Source: Sphingobacterium mizutaii (lineage in GTDB: Bacteria > Bacteroidota > Bacteroidia > Sphingobacteriales > Sphingobacteriaceae). From it: DNA of 64,000 nt. Within the stretch, counting starts at the first letter, position 1, and each line of letters starts with the position of its first letter. The notes beneath the pieces were generated by a model. The model did not search any database and was not told the origin of the DNA. It saw nothing but the letters and a program-made list of their open reading frames with translations. Below are positions 54,411 to 63,420 of this stretch, piece by piece. The stretch is taken from assembly GCF_900187125.1 (NCBI RefSeq), contig NZ_LT906468.1:1-64000 (forward strand). The letters run 5' to 3'. The position numbers and the translations under genes were made by a program.

Positions 54411-54866
54411 ATGAAATCAATATTATATATTATCCCAGTAGCTATATTTTTAAGCGCTTGCAATAGCCCTAAGCAAGAAAATAATTCCGCAAATGTGCCG
54501 GTAGATAGCGTCCAATCTGTCCCTGAAACCTCGGATAGCACGCATCTCAATCTGCAGGAGAAGGCCATAGAACTTAAATCAAGCTGGGATTCCATTCGCT
54601 TACATAAAATATCGAAAGTGTCGGATACCATTAGTTTTGATAGTAAGGATTTCAAGCAGATCAATGCAGAATTGCACAGTGACAAACCGGGCAATATCCG
54701 TTTTAATATGATAATCCTGCCTGACAACAATAGCGATGGTCCGTTTGGAAGGGACATACAATATACCTTGGATAAAAAAGGAGACTATAAATTGATCGTT
54801 GGAGAGAGCCTGATGCAAGGCGATCCTTTTGACGGTAACTACACTATTCGCTTCAAAGGGCAATAA
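54411..54866 (+). CDS. Small lipoprotein of unknown function
   Basis: A 151-residue lipoprotein: signal MKSILYIIPVAIFLSAC (Cys 17), a polar linker rich in Ser/Asn/Pro, and a C-terminal beta domain (GDYKLIVGESLMQGDPFDGN, about 124-143). No family recognised. Convergent with the TonB-dependent receptor. Confidence 0.7.
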   Translation: MKSILYIIPVAIFLSACNSPKQENNSANVPVDSVQSVPETSDSTHLNLQEKAIELKSSWDSIRLHKISKVSDTISFDSKDFKQINAELHSDKPGNIRFNMIILPDNNSDGPFGRDIQYTLDKKGDYKLIVGESLMQGDPFDGNYTIRFKGQ

Positions 54867-54873
54867 AAAAAGA

Positions 54874-54899
54874 ACCTAGCCTTTTGGGGAAGGCTAGGT
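54874..54899. terminator. Bidirectional terminator
   Basis: A 10-bp stem ACCTAGCCTT / AAGGCTAGGT with a 6-base loop; a run of seven A to the left serves the minus-strand receptor gene. Confidence 0.75.
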
Positions 54900-54915
54900 C
54901 CCAACGATAACCTAT

Positions 54916-57513
54916 TTATTTAGAGAAACTTTTCAAATTGTACCTTATGGTGAGCCCATAAGTTCTAGGATCGGCTATGATGCCGGCATATTGCCCATAA
55001 CTTCCGGGAGCAGCCAGTAACTGTTCGTAATAATTCTTATCTGTTAGATTGCGGCTCCAGACCGACAAAGAGATCCCATTATCTGCTTTGAATCCCAATC
55101 TGGCATTTAGGAGGGCATAACCGTCAATGTTCAGGTATTGGGATGGCGATGGACTTGATGAAAATTCCGACCTATAAAACAGATCTGAACCTAAGATGAA
55201 GGAGCCTTCTAGCCCAATCAAATTGCCTTTTTGCGTCAGTTCGGCACCCAATGATGCCGACCATTTGGAGATTCCCGGCAATCTTCCTCCTGAGATATCT
55301 TTAAAGGCTTCGGGACCTCCTACCTCCTCTAAAGGCACAGGCGCATTGCTGAATTTTACATATTTCCCATCAGTATATGCGGCTGCGGCATTAATTCGTA
55401 GGACATGTCCTACGCGCACTGTCCCGTCCAGTTCTATCCCTTTCACACTGACCTTTTCAGCATTCGCAAGATAACCACGATTTACACCTGGTTCGGGTGT
55501 CTGTACCAATGTTTGATAATCCTTGATATCGGTTTGGTAGAGGGTTAGATTAAGGATGGAATTTCGGCTAGGACTAGATTTCAAGCCTATTTCTTTATGG
55601 TTTACGGCTTCCGGTTTTACCCTTGCCAGGTCCAGTAGGACCTCGCCATTGGCTGTCGGCAAGCCGCCTACATTTATCCCCACTGGCTTGTAGCTTATGG
55701 CAGATGTTGCGAAGGCATTCAGATTCCTGTTCCACTTGTACTGTAAGGAAAGCTGTCCAGATAGATTGCCAGCGGAGGCATCAGTAACAAAGGATTGATT
55801 GGTATATACAGTTTTTTTGAGAGCCAATAAGGCGGGATCTTCCGTTTGTAAGCCGCCATAAGTCTGTCGATCGTAGTTGGCCTCTTTCTTATCGTAGTTA
55901 TAGCGAAGGCCCGGAAGGATATGGAGCTTATCCGTTATTGCCCAGTCTAATTGCGTATAAGCCGCCAGACTGGTAGTTTTGATGCCATATTTGGTCTTGA
56001 TTCCAAAGTTGTCGAATAATCCCGGTGTACTCCATAAATCACTGTTACTGTTCTGCGCAAATCGCCAAAGTGCTGATCCAGCTTCTTCGGTATGGACTGG
56101 GTCTGTCCTTAAATCTTGGTACAACCCAAATAGTCCCGCCACCAAATCGATGTTTTCACTTATTTTACCCGAATAACGGAACTCTTGGGAGTATTGGTCA
56201 TGTGCCGAATTACCCGCGGAAATAGTAAATACCGGAAGGCCAAGGTAATCACGGTCGTTCAGTGGCACCCACTTCCAATAACGCCAAGCAGTGGTCGAAG
56301 TCAGGGTTCCATTTCCAATTTTGAAGTCTGCATTCAGGGAAATTCCTCCGAGTTCATTATCCGCCTTAGACTGCGTGTTTAGATCAACCTTCCTTTCAAA
56401 GGCATTTTGATAAGGCTGTTCATAGCCCAAATCTTTGATAATGGCATTGAATTGGCGATAATCAGCACGTTGTGTTTCCACTACTCCCGCTATTCCCCAT
56501 CCGTACCCATCAGGTTTTTGGATACTTTTATCAGCAGCAAGGCTGATGTTGATCTTCTCATTGGGCTTATAGAGCAATTGCGCTCTTAGTCCCAGATTAT
56601 TCATGTTATTGATCGCTCGATTGCTATTCACATTAAAGAGGGTCCCATTGCGCTGGGTTCCAGAGAAAGATATCCTGGCAGCCAATTTATTAGTGATTGG
56701 CCCTGTCAAAGATGCTTTGCCTTGCAGGAAACCATAGTTTCCATAGCTTAGTTCAAAGTTCGCCGAAGGCGTAAATTCAGCTGGTCTTGATGTTACGTTA
56801 AAGGCTCCCGAGGTGCTGTTCATCCCGAATAATGTTCCTTGCGGACCACGAAGAACTTCGATCTGTTCGATATCAATAAAGTCCAGCCAAGTAGCCGCGG
56901 GTCTCGCTAGATAAACACCATCTAAATAAAAGCCCACTCCTGGATCAATTCCGTCATTGGTCAAGCCATAAGTAGAACCCAGACCTCGGATATTGAGGGT
57001 AGTATTTCGGGCGTTGGACGCATAAAGCTGAACGCTTGGTGCCAATTCCTTGATCCGGTTCACATTGAATGCGGAGGCATCATCAATGGTTGCAGCGTTT
57101 ATCGTAGTTATCGGGATCGGGATATCCTGGATCTGTTCCTTCCTTCTCCTAGACGTCACCACGATCTGGTCCAGCTTCTCTAAGCTGGGTTTTAATAGGA
57201 TGGTTGCAGGAGATTGATTCACTGATATTCGTTTCTTTTGATAGCCTATTCTCGATATGATAAGCTTAAAGGGAAGTTTTTGCCCGGTAATAAAATGGAA
57301 TTCTCCATTTTCATCAGTCTTGACTTGGTGAGTAACCCCGTCTAATTGAAGGGTGACGTCGGGTATTGGTTCGCCACTAATGGAATCCAATACGGTTCCT
57401 CTCAGGGTAGCGTTGATGATCGCTTGTGGTATTTCTTGTGCTATGGAGCGGTTAGTGCTTACAAAAAAGGCAATAGCAAGGCTTAGAAAGCTAAAAGTTT
57501 TCTTTAAAATCAT
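54916..57513 (-). CDS. TonB-dependent outer-membrane receptor
   Basis: An 865-residue receptor: signal peptide (about 1-25), an N-terminal carboxypeptidase-regulatory-like domain (LRGTVLDSISGEPIPDVTLQ, about 38-57), plug domain (IVVTSRRRKEQIQDIPIPI, about 117-135; LRGPQGTLFGMNSTSGAFNV, about 222-241), and a 22-strand barrel region. The plug motif and length fit iron-complex or vitamin receptors rather than SusC; the substrate is unknown. The last residues are YNLKSFSK, so the usual final aromatic is displaced by two residues. Two hairpins lie in the 5' leader. Confidence 0.9.
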   Translation of the reverse strand: MILKKTFSFLSLAIAFFVSTNRSIAQEIPQAIINATLRGTVLDSISGEPIPDVTLQLDGVTHQVKTDENGEFHFITGQKLPFKLIISRIGYQKKRISVNQSPATILLKPSLEKLDQIVVTSRRRKEQIQDIPIPITTINAATIDDASAFNVNRIKELAPSVQLYASNARNTTLNIRGLGSTYGLTNDGIDPGVGFYLDGVYLARPAATWLDFIDIEQIEVLRGPQGTLFGMNSTSGAFNVTSRPAEFTPSANFELSYGNYGFLQGKASLTGPITNKLAARISFSGTQRNGTLFNVNSNRAINNMNNLGLRAQLLYKPNEKINISLAADKSIQKPDGYGWGIAGVVETQRADYRQFNAIIKDLGYEQPYQNAFERKVDLNTQSKADNELGGISLNADFKIGNGTLTSTTAWRYWKWVPLNDRDYLGLPVFTISAGNSAHDQYSQEFRYSGKISENIDLVAGLFGLYQDLRTDPVHTEEAGSALWRFAQNSNSDLWSTPGLFDNFGIKTKYGIKTTSLAAYTQLDWAITDKLHILPGLRYNYDKKEANYDRQTYGGLQTEDPALLALKKTVYTNQSFVTDASAGNLSGQLSLQYKWNRNLNAFATSAISYKPVGINVGGLPTANGEVLLDLARVKPEAVNHKEIGLKSSPSRNSILNLTLYQTDIKDYQTLVQTPEPGVNRGYLANAEKVSVKGIELDGTVRVGHVLRINAAAAYTDGKYVKFSNAPVPLEEVGGPEAFKDISGGRLPGISKWSASLGAELTQKGNLIGLEGSFILGSDLFYRSEFSSSPSPSQYLNIDGYALLNARLGFKADNGISLSVWSRNLTDKNYYEQLLAAPGSYGQYAGIIADPRTYGLTIRYNLKSFSK

Positions 57514-57538
57514 GAAGTAAGTATTAGGGTTGATAATT

Positions 57539-57605
57539 ACTCCCGGTTTACAGGAGTTTTAAAAGAATGGATAAGCGGAAATGTTTTTCAATCCCCGCTT
57601 TATCC
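57539..57605 (-). promoter_or_regulatory. Structured 5' leader of the TonB receptor gene
   Basis: Two consecutive hairpins in the minus-strand leader: a short one ACTCC(tgtaaacc)GGGAGT at 57539-57557, and a longer one GGATAAAGCGG / CCGCTTATCC at 57569-57605 (10 pairs, one bulge). No known riboswitch core was recognised. Confidence 0.5.
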
Positions 57606-57766
57606 TATTGGGGGAAGATAATGCCGTAGCACATTCGCTTTGTTTCTAAACTAAGCTTTTGCTGCCTATTGCAGATTATGGTTTTTGTTGGGTTTTTGAG
57701 GGTTGATTTTATTCTATCCATTGTGACTGTAGCTTGTTTTATGAAACAAATGTAAAGAGTATATTT

Positions 57767-57799
57767 AAATAAAGTCTACTAATTTTGTAGACTTTATTT
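57767..57799. promoter_or_regulatory. Perfect 13-bp inverted repeat in the divergent region
   Basis: AAATAAAGTCTAC, 7 bases, GTAGACTTTATTT. Candidate operator for a dimeric regulator of one or both divergent genes. Confidence 0.55.
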
Positions 57800-58064
57800 G
57801 TCATAATTATTAACCATCTGAATATTAGTGAAATAAATTTTAAATAAACTGTAAAACAGTTGTTCTTTTCAGAGAAATAGGCTTCCATTTACACACATTT
57901 GAGTCAGGAAGCGATGGGTTAATCCCATGATTTTTAAACATTGAAAATGGAATTCTTCCAGGAAATTAAAAATTTTGCTTAAAAACTCTTTTGCTATTCA
58001 GCGAATATGAAGTAAATTACATTTTGCTAAATCATTTTTCTGTACTAGCTAGCCAATTCTAATA

Positions 58065-60084
58065 GTGAGACGTTTATTTTTTAAGATACTTGTTACCATA
58101 TATGTTTTTGCCCTCATTCTATTCTGCCAAGAGTCTTATGGACAGTATGGATTAGAATTTTCCAGCCATGAAAAGGAACTGGATAAGAGAACGAGCCTAT
58201 TGATCGGTACCGAAAAATCGATAGATCTTGCGAAGCAAACCGAATTGACCTTTGACCTTCAGTTTAAACCCTATCAACAAGATTACTTTGGTTATATCTT
58301 CCGCCTCATATTGGATGAGAAATTAAATATTGACCTGATCTATGACCGCAGGCAAGATAATGGGAGGCATTTCAAGCTGGTCGTTGGAGATAAGTTCACT
58401 GATATCAATTTTGATATCCCAAAAAGCGATCTGTTTTATCAATGGAACAAGATCAAGATCGTACTGGATAAGGAGCAGGGCAAACTAACGCTATCAACTG
58501 CAAAAAACAGCTTCACCCATCAAATGGACCTAAAGGACCGTTCTGCCTTTAAACTCCTTTTTGGATTCAATGACTATAAATTCTTCCAGAGTTCAGACCT
58601 CCCGCCCATGCGGATCAAAGATGTTCAAATAACTTGCAATAAAAAGCTTTGTCATCATTGGAAGCTGGATGAAATAACCGGTAATACGGCAAAAGATGAT
58701 CAAGGATCGGAGGAAGCCTTTTCCAAAAATCCTTCTTGGATAAAAAGGCAACGGCAAGAATGGAGACTGGAGAATGAATTCTATGTTTCCGGACAGGCTA
58801 GCGTAGCCTTTGACCATAAGAACGAAAGTGTCTACATCGTATCAGAAGACTCCCTCGTCCGAACCAATCTGGGGGCTACGGTCAGTACCTCATGGCCTTA
58901 CCTGAATCCTCCCCTTTACATGGTCAATGGCAGTCAATCCTTATTTGACCCAAGCTCAGGAAAAGTCCTCAATATTTCCATCGACCAAAAGGTGGTCTGC
59001 TTTTGATACGCTGACCAGAACTTGGACGCAATCCTTCCAGCATCCTGCGCATGGAACGCATTATCTGTCCTTCAACAAATTCTATTCAGCAAAGGATTCC
59101 AGTATTTACATGCTGGCTGGATACGGCCATTTCAGGTACAAAAGCTCCATCCATAAATACCACATCCCTAGCAATACTTGGGATAGCCTTTCATTTGGCG
59201 GAGATCCTCTATTTCCCCATTATTTAGGGGCTATGGGGGTGGATAGAGATAGCGTCTACCTTTTGGGCGGCTATGGAAGTACGACTGGGGACCAGATGTT
59301 GAATCCAAAGATCTCCAACGATTTTGTCCTGATGAACGTAGAGTCTAAAACTTTCAAGACCCTTGGGGAAATCAAATTTCCTTTTCCAGAAGCCGTTTGG
59401 GCTAATTCCTTGGTCATCGACGAAGCCTCCAATACCATGTATGGCCTGATGTTCCCAAGAAATAAATTCAAATCTTTCTTACAGCTAGTTTCCATGTCCA
59501 AGGATGGGAAAAACTTCCAGGAACTGGGTAGCACCATCCCCTTTGATTTCCATGATATCAAGTCATTTGCGGATTTCTTTTACTCCAAAGCCTCCAATCG
59601 CTTTGTAGCTGTCACCCTGTTCTATGATAGCGCATTGAGTCAGAGCAGAGTTCGGATTTACAGCCTTTTGGCACCCGCTCTCCCGAATCAAATCTTAGAG
59701 GGAAGTGCCCAATCGAAATCTAATAACTGGATCTTGATTAGCGGATTAGTAACGTTGGCGGGTTTAGGGCTGCTACAGTTTATCCGCGAGGAAAGAGAAA
59801 GAGAGCTATGCTTTGAAAACCATCACTGGTGGGATATCAAAAGATGGAGGATCGCCGATGTCGAACTGAACAACTTTGTTCCTAATTCCCTGATGCCATA
59901 CTTGGTCTTGGATGAGTTGAAATACAAACCAAATGGTGAACGCATCAACTCCTACATCTTTATCAAGGAAAGGGAACCTTGGAACAAGACCTTCAATTTT
60001 GAGAAGAAATGGTATTACGAGCCTCTTCCGGGTGGAGAGCTGAACAAGAATCCAAATTTATATCCTCAGAACCCTATTTATTAA
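58065..60084 (+). pseudogene. Frameshifted LamG/kelch sensor fused to a SusD C-terminus
   Basis: The GTG start leads into an exported protein (signal about 1-27), a LamG-like concanavalin fold (about 28-220), and kelch-like beta-propeller repeats (IYMLAGYGHF, VYLLGGYGST). At 58986-58992 one extra base shifts the frame: the first frame ends at 59006 (TGA), and the propeller continues in the next frame (WSAFDTLTRTW) to a transmembrane helix NWILISGLVTLAGLGLLQFI. Such sensors normally continue into a DNA-binding domain, but here, at about 59778, the frame runs straight into the C-terminal part of a SusD protein (REERERELCFENHHWWDIKR; ends NPNLYPQNPIY). I read this as a deletion that fused two genes, then decay. 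Confidence 0.7.
59779..60084 (+). pseudogene. SusD C-terminal fragment
   Basis: About 100 residues with the RagB/SusD C-terminal signature: REERxRELCFExHxWWDIKRW, then a lysine/asparagine-rich part and a last segment NPNLYPQNPIY, like the NPNLxQNPGY end of the family. The first ~85% of SusD (with the lipobox and glycan-binding TPR domain) is missing. DUF3823 follows 5 bases later, the gene that normally follows susD. Confidence 0.7.
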
Positions 60085-60088
60085 CCTA

Positions 60089-60832
60089 ATGAGAATGACA
60101 ATGAAAAAGATATTCTTACTATTCACGGTGCTCCCTGTCCTTTGGCTGAGTTCCTGTGCAGATATCGATAATTTTGAAGCGCCCAATGCCACCATTTCGG
60201 GTAAGGTTTTGGATAAAACGACCGGTGAACCCTTTTTGACTGGGCCTGGGGAATTTGCCATCCGCCTTTTGGAAACCAGTTATGGTGAGAATCCGGCACC
60301 TCAGGACCTTGCTGTAAAGCAAGATGGATCCTTTATCAACAATAAACTGTTTTCTGCTACCTATTCCATGCAACCTTATGCAGGGGCATTTTGGCCAGCA
60401 GATATTGTTACAGATTTCAAATTAAGCGGATCGGGGACCCAAGATTTCCAAGTGACCCCTTACCTTAAGATAAAAAATGCAAAATGGGTGCTGAAGGAAG
60501 GGAATAAAATTGATGTTTCCTGTACCTTGGAAGCACCTATTCCCCAAGGTTTGCCACAAGTGATTGAGGTCCGCCCATTCTTGAGCTTGACCCCATATTG
60601 CGGTGCCGGTAACCGTATTGAAGCCTATTACAAAGATGAATTTAGGATCTTGATCAATAAAAACTGGGATGAAATTGGTAATATGGCTACTGGTATTGGT
60701 AAAGAAACCTATGCCATCAATGATATACCTTTGAAATCCGGTTACACCTATTACTTCCGTATGGGAGCAAAGGTTCGCGATACTTTTGAGAAATTCAACT
60801 ATTCTGATGTAGTGGTGATCAAGGTTCCTTAG
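60089..60832 (+). CDS. DUF3823 lipoprotein of a Sus-type locus
   Basis: A 247-residue lipoprotein: signal with lipobox WLSSC (Cys about 16-19 depending on start). The DUF3823 pattern IDNFEAPNATISGKVLDKTTGEPF (key residues about 22-45), then a second domain with IPLKSGYTYYFRMGAKV (about 217-233). DUF3823 proteins follow SusC/SusD pairs and are presumed surface glycan-binding proteins. Starts at 60089, 60095 or 60101 are possible. Here it follows only the SusD remnant. Confidence 0.82.
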   Translation: MRMTMKKIFLLFTVLPVLWLSSCADIDNFEAPNATISGKVLDKTTGEPFLTGPGEFAIRLLETSYGENPAPQDLAVKQDGSFINNKLFSATYSMQPYAGAFWPADIVTDFKLSGSGTQDFQVTPYLKIKNAKWVLKEGNKIDVSCTLEAPIPQGLPQVIEVRPFLSLTPYCGAGNRIEAYYKDEFRILINKNWDEIGNMATGIGKETYAINDIPLKSGYTYYFRMGAKVRDTFEKFNYSDVVVIKVP

Positions 60833-60881
60833 AACCCGATGAGATATAAAACTATTTGCTAATCAATAAAAGATACATGCT

Positions 60882-62222
60882 ATGACATTTAATATGAAAA
60901 CATTTAACCTGTTCCTGCTCGCCCTAGTAATCGGGATGCTGAGCGCCTGTTCAAAGACAACGACCAATCAGGAGAAAGAAGAGCCAGAGGCATCTAATCC
61001 CGTTGACTCTACAGATGGCTACGACACTTCGGGTCTATTGTACCCAAAGTATGAAGGATTGGTGATGGCTGGCTACCAAGGCTGGTTCAATGCCGAAGGC
61101 GATGGAGCCAATAGAGGTTGGTACCATTACCAAGGCGACAACAATGTGTTTGAACCCGGAGTGACCAAGGTAGATTTTTGGCCAGACATGACCGAATATA
61201 CCAAGAAGTACAAGTCTCCTTTCAAGTTTGCCGATGGTTCTGATGCCTACCTTTTCAGTTCCAATGACGAAGAAACCATTGATCTCCATTTCAAGTGGAT
61301 GAAAGATTATGGGATTGATGGGGTGCACATGCAGCGCTTCTTGGGCGAGGTGAAACCGAGTAATCCTTCTGGAAAAGCTCATTTCAACAAGGTCTTGACC
61401 AGCGCCTTGAAAGCGGCTAAGAAGTACGACCGTGCGATCAGCATCATGTACGATTTGAGCGGATCAGGTCCTGAAGACTTTGCCGCATTGGAACAAGACT
61501 GGAAAGAACTGGTTGAGACCCACAAGCTTTATGATAAGGAGGCTAATCCAACTTACCTGTGGCATAATGGAAAACCCCTGATGACCCTTTGGGGCGTCGG
61601 CTTTAGTGATGATCGTCGATATACGGTCCAAGATGTAGATAAGCTTGTAGATAAACTGAAAGCTGGAGAGAAGAAAGTTTCCATCATGTTGGGGATCCCA
61701 TATTACTGGCGTACGCTGGACCGAGACACCGAAGCCGACCCTGCATTGCATGCATTGATCAAAAAGGCAGATATCATTATGCCATGGGCGGTAGGTCGTT
61801 ACAAAATGGAAGATTTCAACCCTAATATAGTGCGCGAAGATATGCAGTGGGCTGCGCAAAACAAGGTTGATTATGTGCCATTGGTTTTCCCGGGCTTTAG
61901 TTGGGGGAACCTGCAGAAAAATCCAGAGCTCTATTATCAAATCCCAAGACTGAAAGGCGATTTCATCTGGAAGCAGATGTCCAATGCGATTTCAGCAGGA
62001 GCCATGTCCCTGTATGTGGCCATGTTTGATGAAATCGACGAAGGTACAGCCATTTTTAAATCGGCAAGAGAACAGGATACGCCATTGAATGGAGATAAAT
62101 ACAGGTTTGTCGGGATTGAAAACGACCTGCCTACCGATCATTATCTTTGGTTAACCGGAGAGTCTGCAAAATGGATAAAAGGAGGAACGGGATACACTGC
62201 GGAAAGACCGGTAAGACCTTAA
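60882..62222 (+). CDS. GH71/GH99-like glycoside hydrolase lipoprotein
   Basis: A 446-residue surface lipoprotein: signal and lipobox MLSAC (Cys about 23), an acidic linker, then a domain starting VMAGYQGWFNAEGDGANRGW (about 61-80) with FSSNDEETIDLHFKWMKDYG and GVHMQRFLGEV (about 145-155). The pattern GYQGWF...G.GxxRGWxHY...DxWPDMTEY is typical of Bacteroidota proteins grouped with GH71/GH99 (endo-acting alpha-mannan- or alpha-glucan-type enzymes). Activity and substrate are not shown by the sequence. Likely cotranscribed with DUF3823. Confidence 0.75.
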   Translation: MTFNMKTFNLFLLALVIGMLSACSKTTTNQEKEEPEASNPVDSTDGYDTSGLLYPKYEGLVMAGYQGWFNAEGDGANRGWYHYQGDNNVFEPGVTKVDFWPDMTEYTKKYKSPFKFADGSDAYLFSSNDEETIDLHFKWMKDYGIDGVHMQRFLGEVKPSNPSGKAHFNKVLTSALKAAKKYDRAISIMYDLSGSGPEDFAALEQDWKELVETHKLYDKEANPTYLWHNGKPLMTLWGVGFSDDRRYTVQDVDKLVDKLKAGEKKVSIMLGIPYYWRTLDRDTEADPALHALIKKADIIMPWAVGRYKMEDFNPNIVREDMQWAAQNKVDYVPLVFPGFSWGNLQKNPELYYQIPRLKGDFIWKQMSNAISAGAMSLYVAMFDEIDEGTAIFKSAREQDTPLNGDKYRFVGIENDLPTDHYLWLTGESAKWIKGGTGYTAERPVRP

Positions 62223-62270
62223 TATTTTATCAGAGAATAGCTGGTTTGTTAGTTATTATATAGATGGTTG

Positions 62271-62300
62271 GAAAGCGAGCTTCATGCTCGCTTTTCTCTT
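62271..62300 (+). terminator. Terminator of the GH71/99-like gene
   Basis: A 10-bp stem GAAAGCGAGC / GCTCGCTTTT-like with a 5-base loop and T tract. Confidence 0.85.
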
Positions 62301-62442
62301 TTTTGCCTGTTTAATATATCGAAAAAGCCTAAGCAAATTATATAAATGTGTCAGATATTGAGCCCTTTACATGCTTAATAAAATCATAGAAAGGCCTAAT
62401 TTCATTCTTGTAACCAATCATGGGTACACTAATCGCACTGAT

Positions 62443-63420
62443 ATGAAAGCTTTAAAAGTTACACGGCCCAAATTTTGGGCTCTCCTGATTTTGCCAATGC
62501 TGCTTCAACTGATGTCTTGCTCCAAAGACTCGAATGCAAACCCTGAAAATCAAGTCCAACCAGACTTAAAATTAGGTTTTGATACGAGTTTCGCCACCTT
62601 CGGCGAATATGTAAAGACGGAGGATAAGGTATACGTCGATAAAAACCTGAGGCAGGTTGAAAAGAGCAAGGCGGTCTACTATTTAAAAAGGGATTTATTA
62701 GGCCGGGATATCGTCCCTAATGATGATGAGACCGGAAATTACTGGGAAGATCGCAAGTATTTCAAAGGTACGCCAGTCCTGCTTTTCTTTTATGAATATT
62801 ACCGAATCGATAATAATCAATTGCATTTTGCCGTAAATGTTTCCGAACTTGAAAACACCAATACCTATATGTTCCATGGAAAGGCATTATGGGCATCCAA
62901 TGATAAACCTCTAGCTCAAGGAGCGTACTCAATAGGTGAGCTGGACGGGGACTTTACGGTGTACAACCCCAATGGTTCTGTTAAAGACCAATTTGGCTTC
63001 GATCGCGGCCGCAAATATTCCAATATGCAAAAACCCGAAGATGTATATAAACCATTAGTAGGTAAGTGGGAGGCCATTGCGGCTCAGGATGGGAATTTCA
63101 AAATGATCAGCCAAGTCTATGAGCTGAATTCAAATGGTTCTATTAATTTTTATCCGGTTACCTATCTTGGATCAGGCGGAACAACCCCTTCATGGAGACC
63201 TGTTGACGGCGAAACCATCAAGACCTTAGGCTCGTGGAAATACACAGGGCAGGGTTCAAATTCAGGTAACATGGAATTGTTCTTTAAGGGAAATTCCATT
63301 ATGAAAGGCACGCTGACCATTGTCTCTGGAACTCAGTTTAAATTGAAGCCGACCTGGGTCGATGATAACTTTAAGAACGAGAATTCCTTGAAGGAATTAA
63401 CCTTCAAAAAGAAGCAATAA
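62443..63420 (+). CDS. Lipoprotein of unknown function in the Sus remnant
   Basis: A 325-residue lipoprotein: signal and lipobox LMSCSKDS (Cys about 24), a beta-rich middle and MORN-like IGELDGDFTVYNPNGSVKDQ (about 164-183), and a C-terminal lipocalin-like domain (PLVGKWEAIAAQDGNFKMIS, about 204-223). Family not certain. The ATG at 62443 is chosen because the signal peptide starts there; upstream codons to 62371 are not conserved-looking. It lies after the GH gene terminator and probably has its own promoter. Confidence 0.7.
   Translation: MKALKVTRPKFWALLILPMLLQLMSCSKDSNANPENQVQPDLKLGFDTSFATFGEYVKTEDKVYVDKNLRQVEKSKAVYYLKRDLLGRDIVPNDDETGNYWEDRKYFKGTPVLLFFYEYYRIDNNQLHFAVNVSELENTNTYMFHGKALWASNDKPLAQGAYSIGELDGDFTVYNPNGSVKDQFGFDRGRKYSNMQKPEDVYKPLVGKWEAIAAQDGNFKMISQVYELNSNGSINFYPVTYLGSGGTTPSWRPVDGETIKTLGSWKYTGQGSNSGNMELFFKGNSIMKGTLTIVSGTQFKLKPTWVDDNFKNENSLKELTFKKKQ

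Larger units (their letters stand above)
57514..58064. other. Intergenic region 57514-58064
   Basis: Divergent region of the receptor (-) and the sensor pseudogene (+). It has two hairpins near the receptor start (57539-57557 and 57569-57605) and a perfect 13-bp palindrome (57767-57799). No gene seen; very A+T rich from 57720. Confidence 0.6.

Noticed and set aside
57514..57720. TPP or cobalamin riboswitch before the TonB receptor
   Set aside because: The hairpins do not contain the conserved core sequences of either class.
58927..58992. Separate gene start at 58927 for the second half of the kelch sensor
   Set aside because: The residues before WSAFDTL do not look like a protein start, while the first frame supplies a matching propeller up to the shift; a frameshift explains the pair better.
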